A stretch of DNA of 64,000 bases from Amia ocellicauda (Eukaryota; Chordata; Actinopteri; Amiiformes; Amiidae), in NCBI RefSeq assembly GCF_036373705.1, contig NC_089863.1, forward strand, positions 6,919,357-6,983,356, in the 5' to 3' direction. The notes under the pieces are model-generated. The model saw only the letters and a program-made list of their open reading frames with translations, was not told where the DNA came from and did not search any database. Of this stretch, positions 21,579-35,153 are shown in pieces. Made by a program: the position numbers and the translations under genes. The first letter of the stretch is position 1. Each line of letters opens with the position of its first letter.

Positions 21579-22607
21579 GCAGCCATGTTTTTGCCCGTCT
21601 TCAACGACCTGGTTGACGACTTTTCTAGGTTTCAGCAAGACTCCCAGGCGGCATCCAAATGAACCAAAAACACACAGTGGTCTGTATACAGTTGTGAATG
21701 TGGCCCCACAGGATCTTAATGCAGTGTTTCGTAGATGCAGGGTCAAGACCGGGGTCGTGGATGGACAAGCGGCGCACGCAACCTGGGAGCAGAAACACAC
21801 AGACGTTCATTACTTATTGCCCAAGTACCCGAGGAACGCTTGCTGATGGAGTGCAGGTGGACCCAGGGGCGTTGTGCGGCGCTGATTCCCTCAAACGAAA
21901 ACAAATGATAATAAGGCACACGTGCAAGCTTAATAATAACAGTTGGGAATAAGAAATGAGACAATGAGGTGAAAGCAAATCAAAACACAAAAAAAAAGGC
22001 AATATAATGCCAACCAATATACACAACCATATTGAATAGAGAGAAGCGAATGATGAATGTAATAAAAATGAGAGATTAGAAGAGCTCATTAACACCGTCC
22101 GAAACATGAACTTTACATTCCTGATGCTATCTGGGCTGTACGTGCACCTTCCCCAAGGGTGAGAGCTTTGCCTCTTGTTTTATGGAGGTGTAGATCTTAA
22201 TGTCATTGCTTTCGTTTCATTCCATGTTCTAATTGCACCAAGGTGTGGCTCTTTGGCTGCTGAAGTGCCCACCAGTAACTTGGGCTTTGCGGGGAATTGA
22301 TTGAGGGTGGTGTGGTCACTTGAAATCTTGATAGTGGGGCCTTTTCTCATATACCTCGCCCCAGGACCAAAAATTCAGCGCTGGCATTTCAGCCACACCA
22401 GCCCCCACCCAAGACCCAAAAGCAAGCAGACACGCCCTGCACCCTCACAGGCCATCTCCCACCATGCACACCGCCACCCCGGCTATTGCACTCGAGGGTA
22501 ATGACAACATTTTGAGACAGGACGGAACAGGATTGCAACGTAATGGAAAGAGATGAACACTTTATTGAGGCAGCATCATTGCTCTTCTGTAAGAGGCTGC
22601 CGTGATC

Positions 22608-22689
22608 CGACGAGGATGGGATTCGAACCCACGCGTGCACAGCACAATGGATTAGCAGTCCATCGCCTTAACCACTCGGCCACCTCGTC
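22608..22689 (-). tRNA. tRNA-Ser(GCU)
   Basis: Identical to the copy at 1160; terminator TCTT. A 1-bp insertion lies in the spacer before it. Confidence 0.95.
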
Positions 22690-22803
22690 TGCCGAGAGCG
22701 CTCCCCGTTGACATGCAAAGTACATTTCAAGAAAAGTAACGTGTGAAATGGAACGACGAGGTGCAACTAGGAAAGCACCATGACTTTAATGGCTAAAGGA
22801 AGT

Positions 22804-22885
22804 TGGCAACGGTGGGATTCTAACCCACGCCTCCAAAGAGACTGGAGCTTAAATGAAGCGCCTTAGACCACTCGGCCACGTTACC
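22804..22885 (-). tRNA. tRNA-Leu(UAA)-like
   Basis: G31A, making an A31-U39 pair next to the anticodon loop. The two central mismatches remain. Confidence 0.75.
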
Positions 22886-23268
22886 ACACACAGCACGATG
22901 TCTACGGTCACACCTGCTTCAGTCGTCTCATGTGGTGGACGCTTCTGCGTATCAACATTTTCAACAGCGCTGTTGACCTTTGCTGCTGTTGAAGATGCAC
23001 CGAGTACATTAAGCATGAAAACATCCCAATCTGTACGGGCTCGAAAGGATTGTATTGTGACCCGCACATACTGCGCAGTGGACTCGTAGTCTGTTTGCAC
23101 GCAGACACAAGACTTCACCTGAATCGACGTCTTTTGACGAAACTAGATTAAATGCATAGGATTTGATCATTGAAATCATCATGACAATAACTTCATACAT
23201 ACATGCATGCGTGCATGCATGCTTACATACATCCAGACATACAAAGCGGTAAGACAGGGCCTTTCACC

Positions 23269-23350
23269 GGTAGCGTGGCCGAGCGGTCTAAGGCGCTGGA
23301 TTAAGGCTCCAGTCTCGTCGGAGGCGTGGGTTCAAATACCACCGCTGCCA
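23269..23350 (+). tRNA. tRNA-Leu(AAG), B-box variant
   Basis: C61 to A breaks the closing T-stem pair and alters the B box. There is also a T-to-G change in the variable arm. The 5' flank has lost one C. Confidence 0.86.
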
Positions 23351-24389
23351 GCAGCCATGTTTTTGCCCGTCTTCAACGACCTGGTTGACGACTTTGCTAG
23401 GTTTCAGCAAGACTCCCAGGCGGCATCCAAATGAACCAAAAACACACAGTGGTCTGTATACAGTTGTGAATGTGGCCCCACATGATCTTAATGCAGTGTT
23501 TCGTAGATGCAGGGTCAAGACCGGGGTCGTGGATGGACAAGCGGCGCACGCAACCTGGGAACAGAAACACACAGACGCACACCTGACGTTCATTACTTAT
23601 GGCCCAAGTACCCGAGGAACGCTTGCTGATGGAGTGCAGGTGGACCCAGGGGCGTTGTGCGGCGCTGATTCCCTCAAACGAAAACAAATGATAATAAGGC
23701 ACACGGGCAAGCTTAATAATAAAAGTTGGGAATAAGAAATGAGACAATGAGGTGAAAGCAAATCAAAACACAAAATAAAAGGCAATATAATGCCAACCAA
23801 AATACACAACCATATTGAATAGAGAGAAGCGAATGATGAATGTAATAAAAATGAGAGATTAGAAGAGCTCATTAACACCGTCCGAAACATGAACTTTACA
23901 TTCCTGATGCTATCTGGGCTGTACGTGCACCTTCCCCAAGGGTGAGAGCTTTGCCTCTTGTTTTATGGAGGTGTAGATCTTAATGTCATTGCTTTCGTTT
24001 TATTCCATCTTCTAATTGCACCAAGGTGTGGCTCTTTGGCTGCTGAAGTGCCCACCAGTAACTTGGGCTTTGCGGGGAATTGATTGAGGGTGGTGTGGTC
24101 ACTTGAAATCTTGATAGTGGGGCCTTTTCTCATATACCTCGCCCCAGGACCAAAAATTCAGCGCTGGCATTTCAGCCACACCAGCCCCCACCCAAGACCC
24201 AAAGCAAGCAGACACACCCTGCACCCTCGCAGGCCATCTCCCACCATGCACACCGCCACCCCGGCTATTGCACTTGAGGGTAATGACAACATTTTGAGAC
24301 AGGACGGAACAGGATTGCAACGTAATGGAAAGAGATGAACACTTTATTGAGGCAGCATCATTGCTCTTCTGTAAAAGGCTGCCGTGATC

Positions 24390-24471
24390 CGACGAGGATG
24401 GGATTCGAACCCACGCGTGCACAGCACAATGGATTAGCAGTCCATCGCCTTAACCACTCGGCCACCTCGTC
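24390..24471 (-). tRNA. tRNA-Ser(GCU)
   Basis: Identical to the copy at 1160; terminator T4. Confidence 0.96.
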
Positions 24472-24585
24472 TGCAGAGAGCTCTCCCCGTTGACATGCAA
24501 AGTACATTTCAAGAAAAGTAACGTGTGAAATGGAACGACGAGGTGCAACTAGGAAAGCACCATGACTTTAATGGCTAAAGGAAGT

Positions 24586-24667
24586 TGGCAACGGTGGGAT
24601 TCTAACCCACGCCTCCAAAGAGACTAGAGCTTAAACGAAGCGCCTTAGACCACTCGGCCACATTACC
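24586..24667 (-). tRNA. tRNA-Leu(UAA)-like
   Basis: C41U in the anticodon stem and C6U. Confidence 0.74.
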
Positions 24668-25051
24668 ACACACAGCACGATGTCTACGGTCACACCTGCT
24701 TCAGTCGTCTCACGTGGTGGACGCTTCTGCGTATCAACATTTTCAACAGCGCTGTTGACCTTTGCTGCTGTTGAAGATGCACCGAGTACATTAAGCATGA
24801 AAACATCCCAATCTGTACGGGCTCGAAAGGATTGTATTGTGACCCGCACATACTGCGCAGTGGACTCGTAGTCTGTTTGCACGCAGACACAAGACTTCAC
24901 CTGAATCGACGTCGTTTGACGAAACTAGATTAAATGCATAGGATTTGATCATTGAAATCATCATGACAATAACTTCATACATACATGCATGCGTGCATGC
25001 ATGCTTACATACATCCAGACATACAAAGCGGTAAGACAGGGCCTTTCCCCG

Positions 25052-25133
25052 GGTAGCGTGGCCGAGCGGTCTAAGGTGCTGGATTAAGGCTCCAGTCTCT
25101 TCCGAGGCGTGGGTTCAAATCCCACCGCTGCCA
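25052..25133 (+). tRNA. tRNA-Leu(AAG)
   Basis: C25U and a G-to-C change in the variable arm. Confidence 0.93.
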
Positions 25134-26172
25134 GCAGCCATGTTTTTGCCCGTCTTCAACGACCTGGTTGACGACTTTGCTAGGTTTCAGCAAGACTCCC
25201 AGGCGGCATCCAAATGAACCAAAAACACACAGTGGTCTGTATACAGTTGTGAATGTGGCCCCACAGGATCTTAATGCAGTGTTTCGTAGATGCAGGGTCA
25301 AGACCGGGGTCGTGGATGGACAAGCGGCGCACGCAACCTGGGAGCAGAAACACACAGACGCACACCTGACGTTCATTACTTATGGCCCAAGTACCCGAGG
25401 AACGCTTGCTGATGGAGTGCAGGTGGACCCAGGGGCGTTGTGCGTCGCTGATTCCCTCAAACGAAAACAAATGATAATAAGGCACACGGGCAAGCTTAAT
25501 AATAAAAGTTGGGAATAAGAAATGAGACAATGAGGTGAAAGCAAATCAAAACACAAAATAAAAGGCAATATAATGCCAACCAAAATACACAACCATATTG
25601 AATAGAGAGAAGCGAATGATGAATGTAATAAAAATGAGAGATTAGAAGAGCTCATTAACACCGTCCGAAACATGAACTTTACATTCCTGATGCTATCTGG
25701 GCTGTACGTGCACCTTCCCCAAGGGTGAGAGCTTTGCCTCTTGTTTTATGGAGGTGTAGATCTTAATGTCATTGCTTTCGTTTCATTCCATGTTCTAATT
25801 GCACCAAGGTGTGGCTCTTTGGCTGCTGAAGTGCCCACCAGTAACTTGGGCTTTGCGGGGAATTGATTGAGGGTGGTGTGGTCACTTGAAATCTTGATAG
25901 TGGGGCCTTTTCTCATATACCTCGCCCCAGGACCAAAAATTCAGCGCTGGCATTTCAGCCACACCAGCCCCCACCCAAGACCCAAAGCAAGCAGACACGC
26001 CCTGCACCCTCGCAGGCCATCTCCCACCATGCACACCGCCACCCCGGCTATTGCACTCGAGGGTAATGACAACATTTTGAGACAGGACGGAACAGGATTG
26101 CAACGTAATGGAAAGAGATGAACACTTTATTGAGGCAGCATCATTGCTCTTCTGTAAAAGGCTGCCGTGATC

Positions 26173-26254
26173 CGACGAGGATGGGATTCGAACCCACGCG
26201 TGCACAGCACAATGGATTAGCAGTCCATCGCCTTAACCACTCGGCCACCTCGTC
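26173..26254 (-). tRNA. tRNA-Ser(GCU)
   Basis: Identical to the copy at 1160; terminator T4. Confidence 0.96.
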
Positions 26255-26368
26255 TGCAGAGAGCGCTCCCCGTTGACATGCAAAGTACATTTCAAGAAAA
26301 GTAACGTGTGAAATGGAACGACGAGGTGCAACTAGGAAAGCACCATGACTTTAATGGCTAAAGGAAGT

Positions 26369-26450
26369 TGGCAATGGTGGGATTCTAACCCACGACTTCA
26401 AAGAGACTGGAGCTTAAACGAAGCGCCTTAGACCACTCGGCCACGTTACC
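26369..26450 (-). tRNA. tRNA-Leu(UAA)-like
   Basis: G67A acceptor mismatch and two variable-region changes. Lies 83 bp before the fusion junction. Confidence 0.72.
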
Positions 26451-27287
26451 ACACACAGCACGATGTCTACGGTCACACCTGCTTCAGTCGTCTCATGTGG
26501 TGGACGATTCTTCGTATCAACATTTTCAACAGCGAGGGTGGACCCAGGGGCTTTGTGCGTCGCTGATTCCCTCAAACGAAAACAAATGATAATAAGGCAC
26601 ACGGGCAAGCTTAATAATAAAAGTTGGGAATAAGAAATGAGACAATGAGGTGAAAGCAAATCAAAACACAAAATAAAAGGCAATATAATGCCAACCAAAA
26701 TACACAACCATATTGAATAGAGAGAAGCGAATGATGAATGTAATAAAAATGAGAGATTAGAAGAGCTCATTAACACCGTCCGAAACATGAACTTTACATT
26801 CCTGATGCTATCTGGGCTGTACGTGCACCTTCCCCAAGGGTGAGAGCTTTGCCTCTTGTTTTATGGAGGTGTAGATCTTAATGTCATTGCTTTCGTTTCA
26901 TTCCATGTTCTAATTGCACCAAGGTGTGGCTCTTTGGCTGCTGAAGTGCCCACCAGTAACTTGGGCTTTGCGGGGAATTGATTGAGGGTGGTGTGGTCAC
27001 TTGAAATCTTGATAGTGGGGCCTTTTCTCATATACCTCGCCCCAGGACCAAAAATTCAGCGCTGGCATTTCAGCCACACCAGCCCCCACCCAAGACCCAA
27101 AGCAAGCAGACACGCCCTGCACCCTCGCAGGCCATCTCCCACCATGCACACCGCCACCCCAGCTATTGCACTCGAGGGTAATGACAACATTTTGAGACAG
27201 GACGGAACAGGATTGCAACGTAATGGAAAGAGATGAACACTTTATTGAGGCAGCATCATTGCTCTTCTGTAAGAGGCTGCCGTGATC

Positions 27288-27369
27288 CGACGAGGATGGG
27301 ATTCGAACCTATGCGTGCACAGCACAATGGATTAGCAGTCCATCGCCTTAACCACTCGGCCACCTCGTC
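27288..27369 (-). tRNA. tRNA-Ser(GCU)
   Basis: G49A (neutral, makes A-U) and G51A, which mismatches C63 in the T-stem; terminator TCTT. Confidence 0.9.
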
Positions 27370-27483
27370 TGCCGAGAGCGCTCCCCGTTGACATGCAAAG
27401 TACATTTCAAGAAAAGTAACGTGTGAAATGGAACGACGAGGTGCAACTAGGAAAGCACCATGACTTTAATGGCTAAAGGAAGT

Positions 27484-27565
27484 TGGCAACGGTGGGATTC
27501 TAACCCATGCCTCCAAAGAGACTGGAGCTTAAATGAAGCGCCTTAGACCACTCGGCCACGTTACC
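27484..27565 (-). tRNA. tRNA-Leu(UAA)-like
   Basis: G49A and G31A. Confidence 0.74.
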
Positions 27566-28724
27566 ACACACAGCACGATGTCTACGGTCACACCTGCTTC
27601 AGTCGTCTCATGTGGTGGACGCTTCTGCGTATCAACATTTTCAACAGCGCTGTTGACCTTTGCTGCTGTTGAAGATGCACCGAGTACATTAAGCATGAAA
27701 ACATCCCAATCTGTACGGGCTCGAAAGGATTGTATTGTGACCCGCACATACTGCGCAGTGGACTCGTAGTCTGTTTGCACGCAGACACAAGACTTCACCT
27801 GAATCGACGTCTTTTGACGAAACTAGATTAAATGCATAGGATTTGATCATTGAAATCATCATGACAATAACTTCATACATACATGCATGCGTGCATGCAT
27901 GCTTACATACATCCAGACATACAAAGCGGTAAGACAGGGCCCTTCCCCGAGGAACGCTTGCTGATGGAGTGCAGGTGGACCCAGGGGCGTTGTGCGGCGC
28001 TGATTCTCTCAAACGAAAACAAATGATAATAAGGCACACGGGCAAGCTTAATAATAAAAGTTGGGAATAAGAAATGAGACAATGAGGTGAAAGCAAATCA
28101 AAACACAAAATAAAAGGCAATATAATGCCAACCAAAATACACAACCATATTGAATAGAGAGAAGCGAATGATGAATGTAATAAAAATGAGAGATTAGAAG
28201 AGCTCATTAACACTGTCCGAAACATGAACTTTACATTCCTGATGCTATCTGGGCTGTACGTGCACCTTCCCCAAGGGTGAGAGCTTTGCCTCTTGTTTTA
28301 TGGAGGTGTAGATCTTAATGTCATTGCTTTCGTTTCATTCCATGTTCTAATTGCACCAAGGTGTGGCTCTTTGGCTGCTGAAGTGCCCACCAGTAACTTG
28401 GGCTTTGCGGGGAATTGATTGAGGGTGGTGTGGTCACTTGAAATCTTGATAGTGGGGCCTTTTCTCATATACCTCGCCCCAGGACCAAAAATTCAGCGCT
28501 GGCATTTCAGCCACACCAGCCCCCACCCAAGACCCAAAGCAAGCAGACACGCCCTGCACCCTCGCAGGCCACCTCCCACCATGCACACCGCCACCCCGGC
28601 TATTGCACTCGAGGGTAATGACAACATTTTGAGACAGGACGGAACAGGATTGCAACGTAATGGAAAGAGATGAACACTTTATTGAGGCAGCATCATTGCT
28701 CTTCTGTAAAAGGCTGCCGTGATC

Positions 28725-28806
28725 CGACGAGGATGGGATTCGAACCCACGCGTGCACAGCACAATGGATTAGCAGTCCATCGCCTTAACCACTCGGCCAC
28801 CTCGTC
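28725..28806 (-). tRNA. tRNA-Ser(GCU)
   Basis: Identical to the copy at 1160; terminator T4. The 5' flank is altered. Confidence 0.96.
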
Positions 28807-28920
28807 TGCAGTGTGCGCTCCCCGTTGACATGCAAAGTACATTTCAAGAAAAGTAATGTGTGAAATGGAACGACGAGGTGCAACTAGGAAAGCACCATGA
28901 CTTTAATGGCTAAAGGAAGT

Positions 28921-29002
28921 TGGCAACGGTGGGATTCTAACCCACGCCTCCAAAGAGACTGGAGCTTAAACGAAGCGCCTTAGACCACTCGGCCACGTTA
29001 CC
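28921..29002 (-). tRNA. tRNA-Leu(UAA)-like
   Basis: Identical to the copy at 2792. Confidence 0.76.
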
Positions 29003-29386
29003 ACACACAGCACTATGTCTACGGTCACACCTGCTTCAGTCGTCTCACGTGGTGGACGCTTCTGCGTATCAACATTTTCAACAGCGCTGTTGACCTTTGC
29101 TGCTGTTGAAGATGCACCGAGTACATTAAGCATGAAAACATCCCAATCTGTACGGGCTCGAAAGGATTGTATTGTGACCCGCACATACTGCGCAGTGGAC
29201 TCGAAGTCTGTTTGCACGCAGACACAAGACTTCACCTGAATCGACGTCTTTTGACGAAACTAGATTAAATGCATAGGATTTGATCATTGAAATCATCATG
29301 ACAATAACTTCATACATACATGCATGCGTGCATGCATGCTTACATACATCCAGACATACAAAGCGGTAAGACAGTGCCTTTCCCCG

Positions 29387-29468
29387 GGTAGCGTGGCCGA
29401 GCGGTCTAAGGCGCTGGATTAAGGCTCCAGTCTCTTCGGAGGTGTGGGTTCAAATCCCACCGCTGCCA
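29387..29468 (+). tRNA. tRNA-Leu(AAG)
   Basis: C to U at the junction of variable arm and T-stem. Confidence 0.94.
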
Positions 29469-30496
29469 GCAGCCATGTTTTTGCCCGTCTTCAACGACCT
29501 GGTTGACGACTTTGCTAGGTTTCAGCAAGACTCCCAGGCGGCATCCAAATGAACCAAAAACACACAGTGGTCTGTATACAGTTGTGAATGTGGCCCCACA
29601 GGATCTTAATGCAGTGTTTCGTAGATGCAGGGTCAAGACCGGGGTCGTGGATGGACAATCCGCGCACGCAACCTGGGAGCAGAAACACACAGACGTTCAT
29701 TACTTATGGCCCAAATACCCGAGGAACGCTTGCTGATGGAGTGCAGGTGGACCCAGGGGCGTTGTGCGGCGCTGATTCCCTCAAACGAAAACAAATGATA
29801 ATAAGGCACACGTGCAAGCTTAATAATAAAAGTTGGGAATAAGAAATGAGACAATGAGGTGAAAGCAAATCAAAACACAAAATAAAAGGCAATATAATGC
29901 CAACCAAAATACACAACCATATTGAATAGAGAGAAGCGAATGATGAATGTAATAAAAATGAGAGATTAGAAGGGCTCATTAACACCGTCCGAAACATGAA
30001 CTTTACATTCCTGATGCTATCTGGGCTGTACGTGCACCTTCCCCAAGGGTGAGAGCTTTGCCTCTTGTTTTATGGAGGTGTAGATCTTAATGTCATTGCT
30101 TTCGTTTCATTCCATCTTCTAATTGCAGCAAGGTGTGGCTCTTTGGCTGCTGAAGTGCCCACCAGTAACTTGGGCTTTGCGGGGAATTGATTGAGGGTGG
30201 TGTGGTCACTTGAAATCTTGATAGTGGGGCCTTTTCTCATATACCTCGCCCCAGGACCAAAAATTCAGCGCTGGCATTTCAGCCACACCAGCCCCCACCC
30301 AAGACCCAAAGCAAGCAGACACGCCCTGCACCCTCGCAGGCCATCTCCCACCATGCACACCGCCACCCCGGCTATTGCACTCGAGGGTAATGACAACATT
30401 TTGAGACAGGACGGAACAGGATTGCAACGTAATGGAAAGAGATGAACACTTTATTGAGGCAGCATCATTGCTCTTCTGTAAAAGGCTGCCGTGATC

Positions 30497-30578
30497 CGAC
30501 GAGGATGGGATTCGAACCCACGCGTGCACAGCACAATGGATTAGCAGTCCATCGCCTTAACCACTCGGCCACCTCGTC
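30497..30578 (-). tRNA. tRNA-Ser(GCU)
   Basis: Identical to the copy at 1160; terminator T4. Confidence 0.96.
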
Positions 30579-30692
30579 TGCAGAGAGCGCTCCCCGTTGA
30601 CATGCAAAGTACATTTCAAGAAAAGTAACGTGTGAAATGGAACGACGAGGTGCAACTAGGAAAGCACCATGACTTTAATGGCTAAAGGAAGT

Positions 30693-30774
30693 TGGCAACG
30701 GTGGGATTCTAACCCACGCCTCCAAAGAGACTGGAGCTTAAACGAAGCGCCTTAGACCACTCGGCCATGTTACC
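30693..30774 (-). tRNA. tRNA-Leu(UAA)-like
   Basis: G7A. Confidence 0.74.
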
Positions 30775-31158
30775 ACACACAGCACGATGTCTACGGTCAC
30801 ACCTGCTTCAGTCGTCTCATGTGGTGGACGCTTCTGCGTATCAACATTTTCAACAGCGCTGTTGACCTTTGCTGCTGTTGAAGATGTACCGAGTACATTA
30901 AGCATGAAAACATCCCAATCTGTACGGGCTCGAAAGGATTGTATTGTGACCCGCACATACTGCGCAGTGGACTCGTAGTCTGTTTGCACGCAGACACAAG
31001 ACTTCACCTGAATCGACGTCTTTTGACGAAACTAGATTAAATGCATAGGATTTGATCATTGAAATCATCATGACAATAACTTCATACATACATGCATGCG
31101 TGCATGCATGCTTACATACATCCAGACATACAAAGCAGTAAGACAGGGCCTTTCCCCG

Positions 31159-31240
31159 GGTAGCGTGGCCGAGCGGTCTAAGGTGCTGGATTAAGGCTCC
31201 AGTCTCTTCGGAGGCGTGGGTTCAAATCCCACCGCTGCCA
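31159..31240 (+). tRNA. tRNA-Leu(AAG)
   Basis: C25U only. Confidence 0.95.
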
Positions 31241-32279
31241 GCAGCCATGTTTTTGCCCGTCTTCAACGACCTGGTTGACGACTTTGCTAGGTTTCAGCAA
31301 GACTCCCAGGCGGCATCCAAATGAACCAAAAACACACAGTGGTCTGTATACAGTTGTGAATGTGGCCCCACAGGATCTTAATGCAGTGTTTCGTAGATGC
31401 AGGGTCAAGACCGGGGTCGTGGATGGACAAGCGGCGCACGCAACCTGGGAGCAGAAACACACAGACGCACACCTGACGTTCATTACTTATGGCCCAAGTA
31501 CCCGAGGAACGCTTGCTGATGGAGTGCAGGTGGACCCAGGGGCGTTGTGCGTCGCTGATTCCCTCAAACGAAAACAAATGATAATAAGGCACACGGGCAA
31601 GCTTAATAATAAAAGTTGGGAATAAGAAATGAGACAATGAGGTGAAAGCAAATCAAAACACAAAATAAAAGGCAATATAATGCCAACCAAAATACACAAC
31701 CATATTGAATAGAGAGAAGCGAATGATGAATGTAATAAAAATGAGAGATTAGAAGAGCTCATTAACACCGTCCGAAACATGAACTTTACATTCCTGATGC
31801 TATCTGGGCTGTACGTGCACCTTCCCCAAGGGTGAGAGCTTTGCCTCTTGTTTTATGGAGGTGTAGATCTTAATGTCATTGCTTTCGTTTCATTCAATGT
31901 TCTAATTGCACCAAGGTGTGGCTCTTTGGCTGCTGAAGTGCCCACCAGTAACTTGGGCTTTGCTGGGAATTGATTGAGGGTGGTGTGGTCACTTGAAATC
32001 TTGATAGTGGGGCCTTTTCTCATATACCTCGCCCCAGGACCAAAAATTCAGCGCTGGCATTTCAGCCACACCAGCCCCCACCCAAGACCCAAAGCAAGCA
32101 GACACGCCCTGCACCCTCGCAGGCCATCTCCCACCATGCACACCGCCACCCCGGCTATTGCACTCGAGGGTAATGACAACATTTTGAGACAGGACGGAAC
32201 AGGATTGCAACGTAATGGAAAGAGATGAACACTTTATTGAGGCAGCATCATTGCTCTTCTGTAAAAGGCTGCCATGATC

Positions 32280-32361
32280 CGACGAGGATGGGATTCGAAC
32301 CCACGCGTGCACAGCACAATGGATTAGCAGTCCATCGCCTTAACCACTCGGCCACCTCGTC
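32280..32361 (-). tRNA. tRNA-Ser(GCU)
   Basis: Identical to the copy at 1160; terminator T4. Confidence 0.96.
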
Positions 32362-32475
32362 TGCAGAGAGCGCTCCCCGTTGACATGCAAAGTACATTTC
32401 AAGAAAAGTAACGTGTGAAATGGAACGACGAGGTGCAACTAGGAAAGCACCATGACTTTAATGGCTAAAGGAAGT

Positions 32476-32557
32476 TGGCAACGGTGGGATTCTAACCCAC
32501 GCCTCCAAAGAGACTGGAGCTTAAACGAAGCGCCTTAGACCACTCGGCCATGTTACC
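32476..32557 (-). tRNA. tRNA-Leu(UAA)-like
   Basis: G7A. Confidence 0.74.
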
Positions 32558-33716
32558 ACACACAGCACGATGTCTACGGTCACACCTGCTTCAGTCGTCT
32601 CATGTGGTGGACGCTTCTGCGTATCAACATTTTCAACAGCGCTGTTGACCTTTGCTGCTGTTGAAGATGCACCGAGTACATTAAGCATGAAAACATCCCA
32701 ATCTGTACGGGCTCGAAAGGATTGTATTGTGACCCGCACATACTGCGCAGTGGACTCGTAGTCTGTTTGCACGCAGACACAAGACTTCACCTGAATCGAC
32801 GTCTTTTGACGAAACTAGATTAAATGCATAGGATTTGATCATTGAAATCATCATGACAATAACTTCATACATACATGCATGCGTGCATGCATGCTTACAT
32901 ACATCCAGACATACAAAGCGGTAAGACAGGGCCCTTCCCCGAGGAACGCTTGCTGATGGAGTGCAGGTGGACCCAGGGGCGTTGTGCGGCGCTGATTCCC
33001 TCAAACGAAAACAAATGATAATAAGGCACACGTGCAAGCTTAATAATAACAGTTGGGAATAAGAAATGAGACAATGAGGTGAAAGCAAATCAAAACACAA
33101 AATAAAAGGCAATATAATGCCAACCAAAATACACAACCATATTGAATAGAGAGAAGCGAATGATGAATGTAATAAAAATGAGAGATTAGAAGAGCTCATT
33201 AACACCGTCCGAAACATGAACTTTACATTCCTGATGCTATCTGGGGTGTACGTGCACCTTCCCCAAGGGTGAGAGCTTTGCCTCTTGTTTTATGGAGGTG
33301 TAGATCTTAATGTCATTGCTTTCGTTTCATTCCATCTTCTAATTGCACCAAGGTGTGGCTCTTTGGCTGCTGAAGTGCCCACCAGTAACTTGGGCTTTGC
33401 GGGGAATTGATTGAGGGTGGTGTGGTCACTTGAAATCTTGATAGTGGGGCCTTTTCTCACATACCTCGCCCCAGGACCAAAAATTCAGCGCTGGCATTTC
33501 AGCCACACCAGCCCCCACCCAAGACCCAAAGCAAGCAGACACGCCCTGCACCCTCGCAGGCCATCTCCCAGCATGCACACCGCCACCCCGGCTATTGCAC
33601 TTGAGGGTAATGACAACATTTTGAGACAGGACGGAACAGGATTGCAACGTAATGGAAAGAGATGAACACTTTATTGAGGCAGCATCATTGCTCTTCTGTA
33701 AAAGGCTGCCGTGATC

Positions 33717-33798
33717 CGACGAGGATGGGATTCGAACCCACGCGTGCACAGCACAATGGATTAGCAGTCCATCGCCTTAACCACTCGGCCACCTCGTC
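33717..33798 (-). tRNA. tRNA-Ser(GCU)
   Basis: Identical to the copy at 1160; terminator T4. Confidence 0.96.
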
Positions 33799-33912
33799 TG
33801 CCGAGAGCGCTCCCCGTTGACATGCAAAGTACATTTCAAGAAAAGTAACGTGTGAAATGGAACGACGAGGTGCAACTAGGAAAGCACCATGACTTTAATG
33901 GCTAAAGGAAGT

Positions 33913-33994
33913 TGGCAACGGTGGGATTCTAACCCACGCCTCCAAAGAGACTGGAGCTTAAACGAAGCGCCTTAGACCACTCGGCCACGTTACC
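33913..33994 (-). tRNA. tRNA-Leu(UAA)-like
   Basis: Identical to the copy at 2792. Confidence 0.76.
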
Positions 33995-35153
33995 ACACAC
34001 AGCACGATGTCTACGGTCACACCTGCTTCAGTCGTCTCACGTGGTGGACGCTTCTGCGTATCAACATTTTCAACAGCGCTGTTGACCTTTGCTGCTGTTG
34101 AAGATGCACCGAGTACATTAAGCATGAAAACATCCCAATCTGTACGGGCTCGAAAGGATTGTATTGTGACCCGCACATACTGCGCAGTGGACTCGTAGTC
34201 TGTTTGCACGCAGACACAAGACTTCACCTGAATCGACGTCTTTTGACGAAACTAGATTAAATGCATAGGATTTGATCATTGAAATCATCATGACAATAAC
34301 TTCATACATACATGCATGCGTGCATGCATGCTTACATACATCCAGACATACAAAGCGGTAAGACAGGGCCCTTCCCCGAGGAACGCTTGCTGATGGAGTG
34401 CAGGTGGACCCAGGGGCGTTGTGCGGCGCTGATTCTCTCAAACGAAAACAAATGATAATAAGGCACACGTGCAAGCTTAATAATAACAGTTGGGAATAAG
34501 AAATGAGACAATGAGGTGAAAGCAAATCAAAACACAAAATAAAAGGCAATATAATGCCAACCAAAATACACAACCATATTGAATAAAGAGAAGCGAATGA
34601 TGAATGTAATAAAAATGAGAGATTAGAAGAGCTCATTAACACCGTCCGAAACATGAACTTTACATTCCTGATGCTATCTGGGGTGTACGTGCACCTTCCC
34701 CAAGGGTGAGAGCTTTGCCTCTTGTTTTATGGAGGTGTAGATCTTAATGTCATTGCTTTCGTTTCATTCCATCTTCTAATTGCACCAAGGTGTGGCTCTT
34801 TGGCTGCTGAAGTGCCCACCAGTAACTTGGGCTTTGCGGGGAATTGATTGAGGGTGGTGTGGTCACTTGAAATCTTGATAGTGGGGCCTTTTCTCACATA
34901 CCTCGCCCCAGGACCAAAAATTCAGCGCTGGCATTTCAGCCACACCAGCCCCCACCCAAGACCCAAAGCAAGCAGACACGCCCTGCACCCTCGCAGGCCA
35001 TCTCCCAGCATGCACACCGCCACCCCGGCTATTGCACTTGAGGGTAATGACAACATTTTGAGACAGGACGGAACAGGATTGCAACGTAATGGAAAGAGAT
35101 GAACACTTTATTGAGGCAGCATCATTGCTCTTCTGTAAAAGGCTGCCGTGATC

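Larger units (their letters stand above)
25052..27949. repeat. Two units fused by a 668-bp deletion
   Basis: At about 26533 the left half of the palindrome is joined to spacer downstream of Leu(AAG). The next unit therefore lacks Leu(AAG), and the distance between equivalent points falls to 1115 bp. This junction is seen once. Confidence 0.85.
32942..34378. repeat. 1437-bp unit lacking Leu(AAG), second junction type
   Basis: The left spacer joins the right spacer at a shared CCCG, deleting the whole Leu(AAG) gene and 346 bp. The units starting 27950 and 34379 have the same junction. It is distinct from the 1436-bp scar, so this is an independent loss. Confidence 0.9.
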
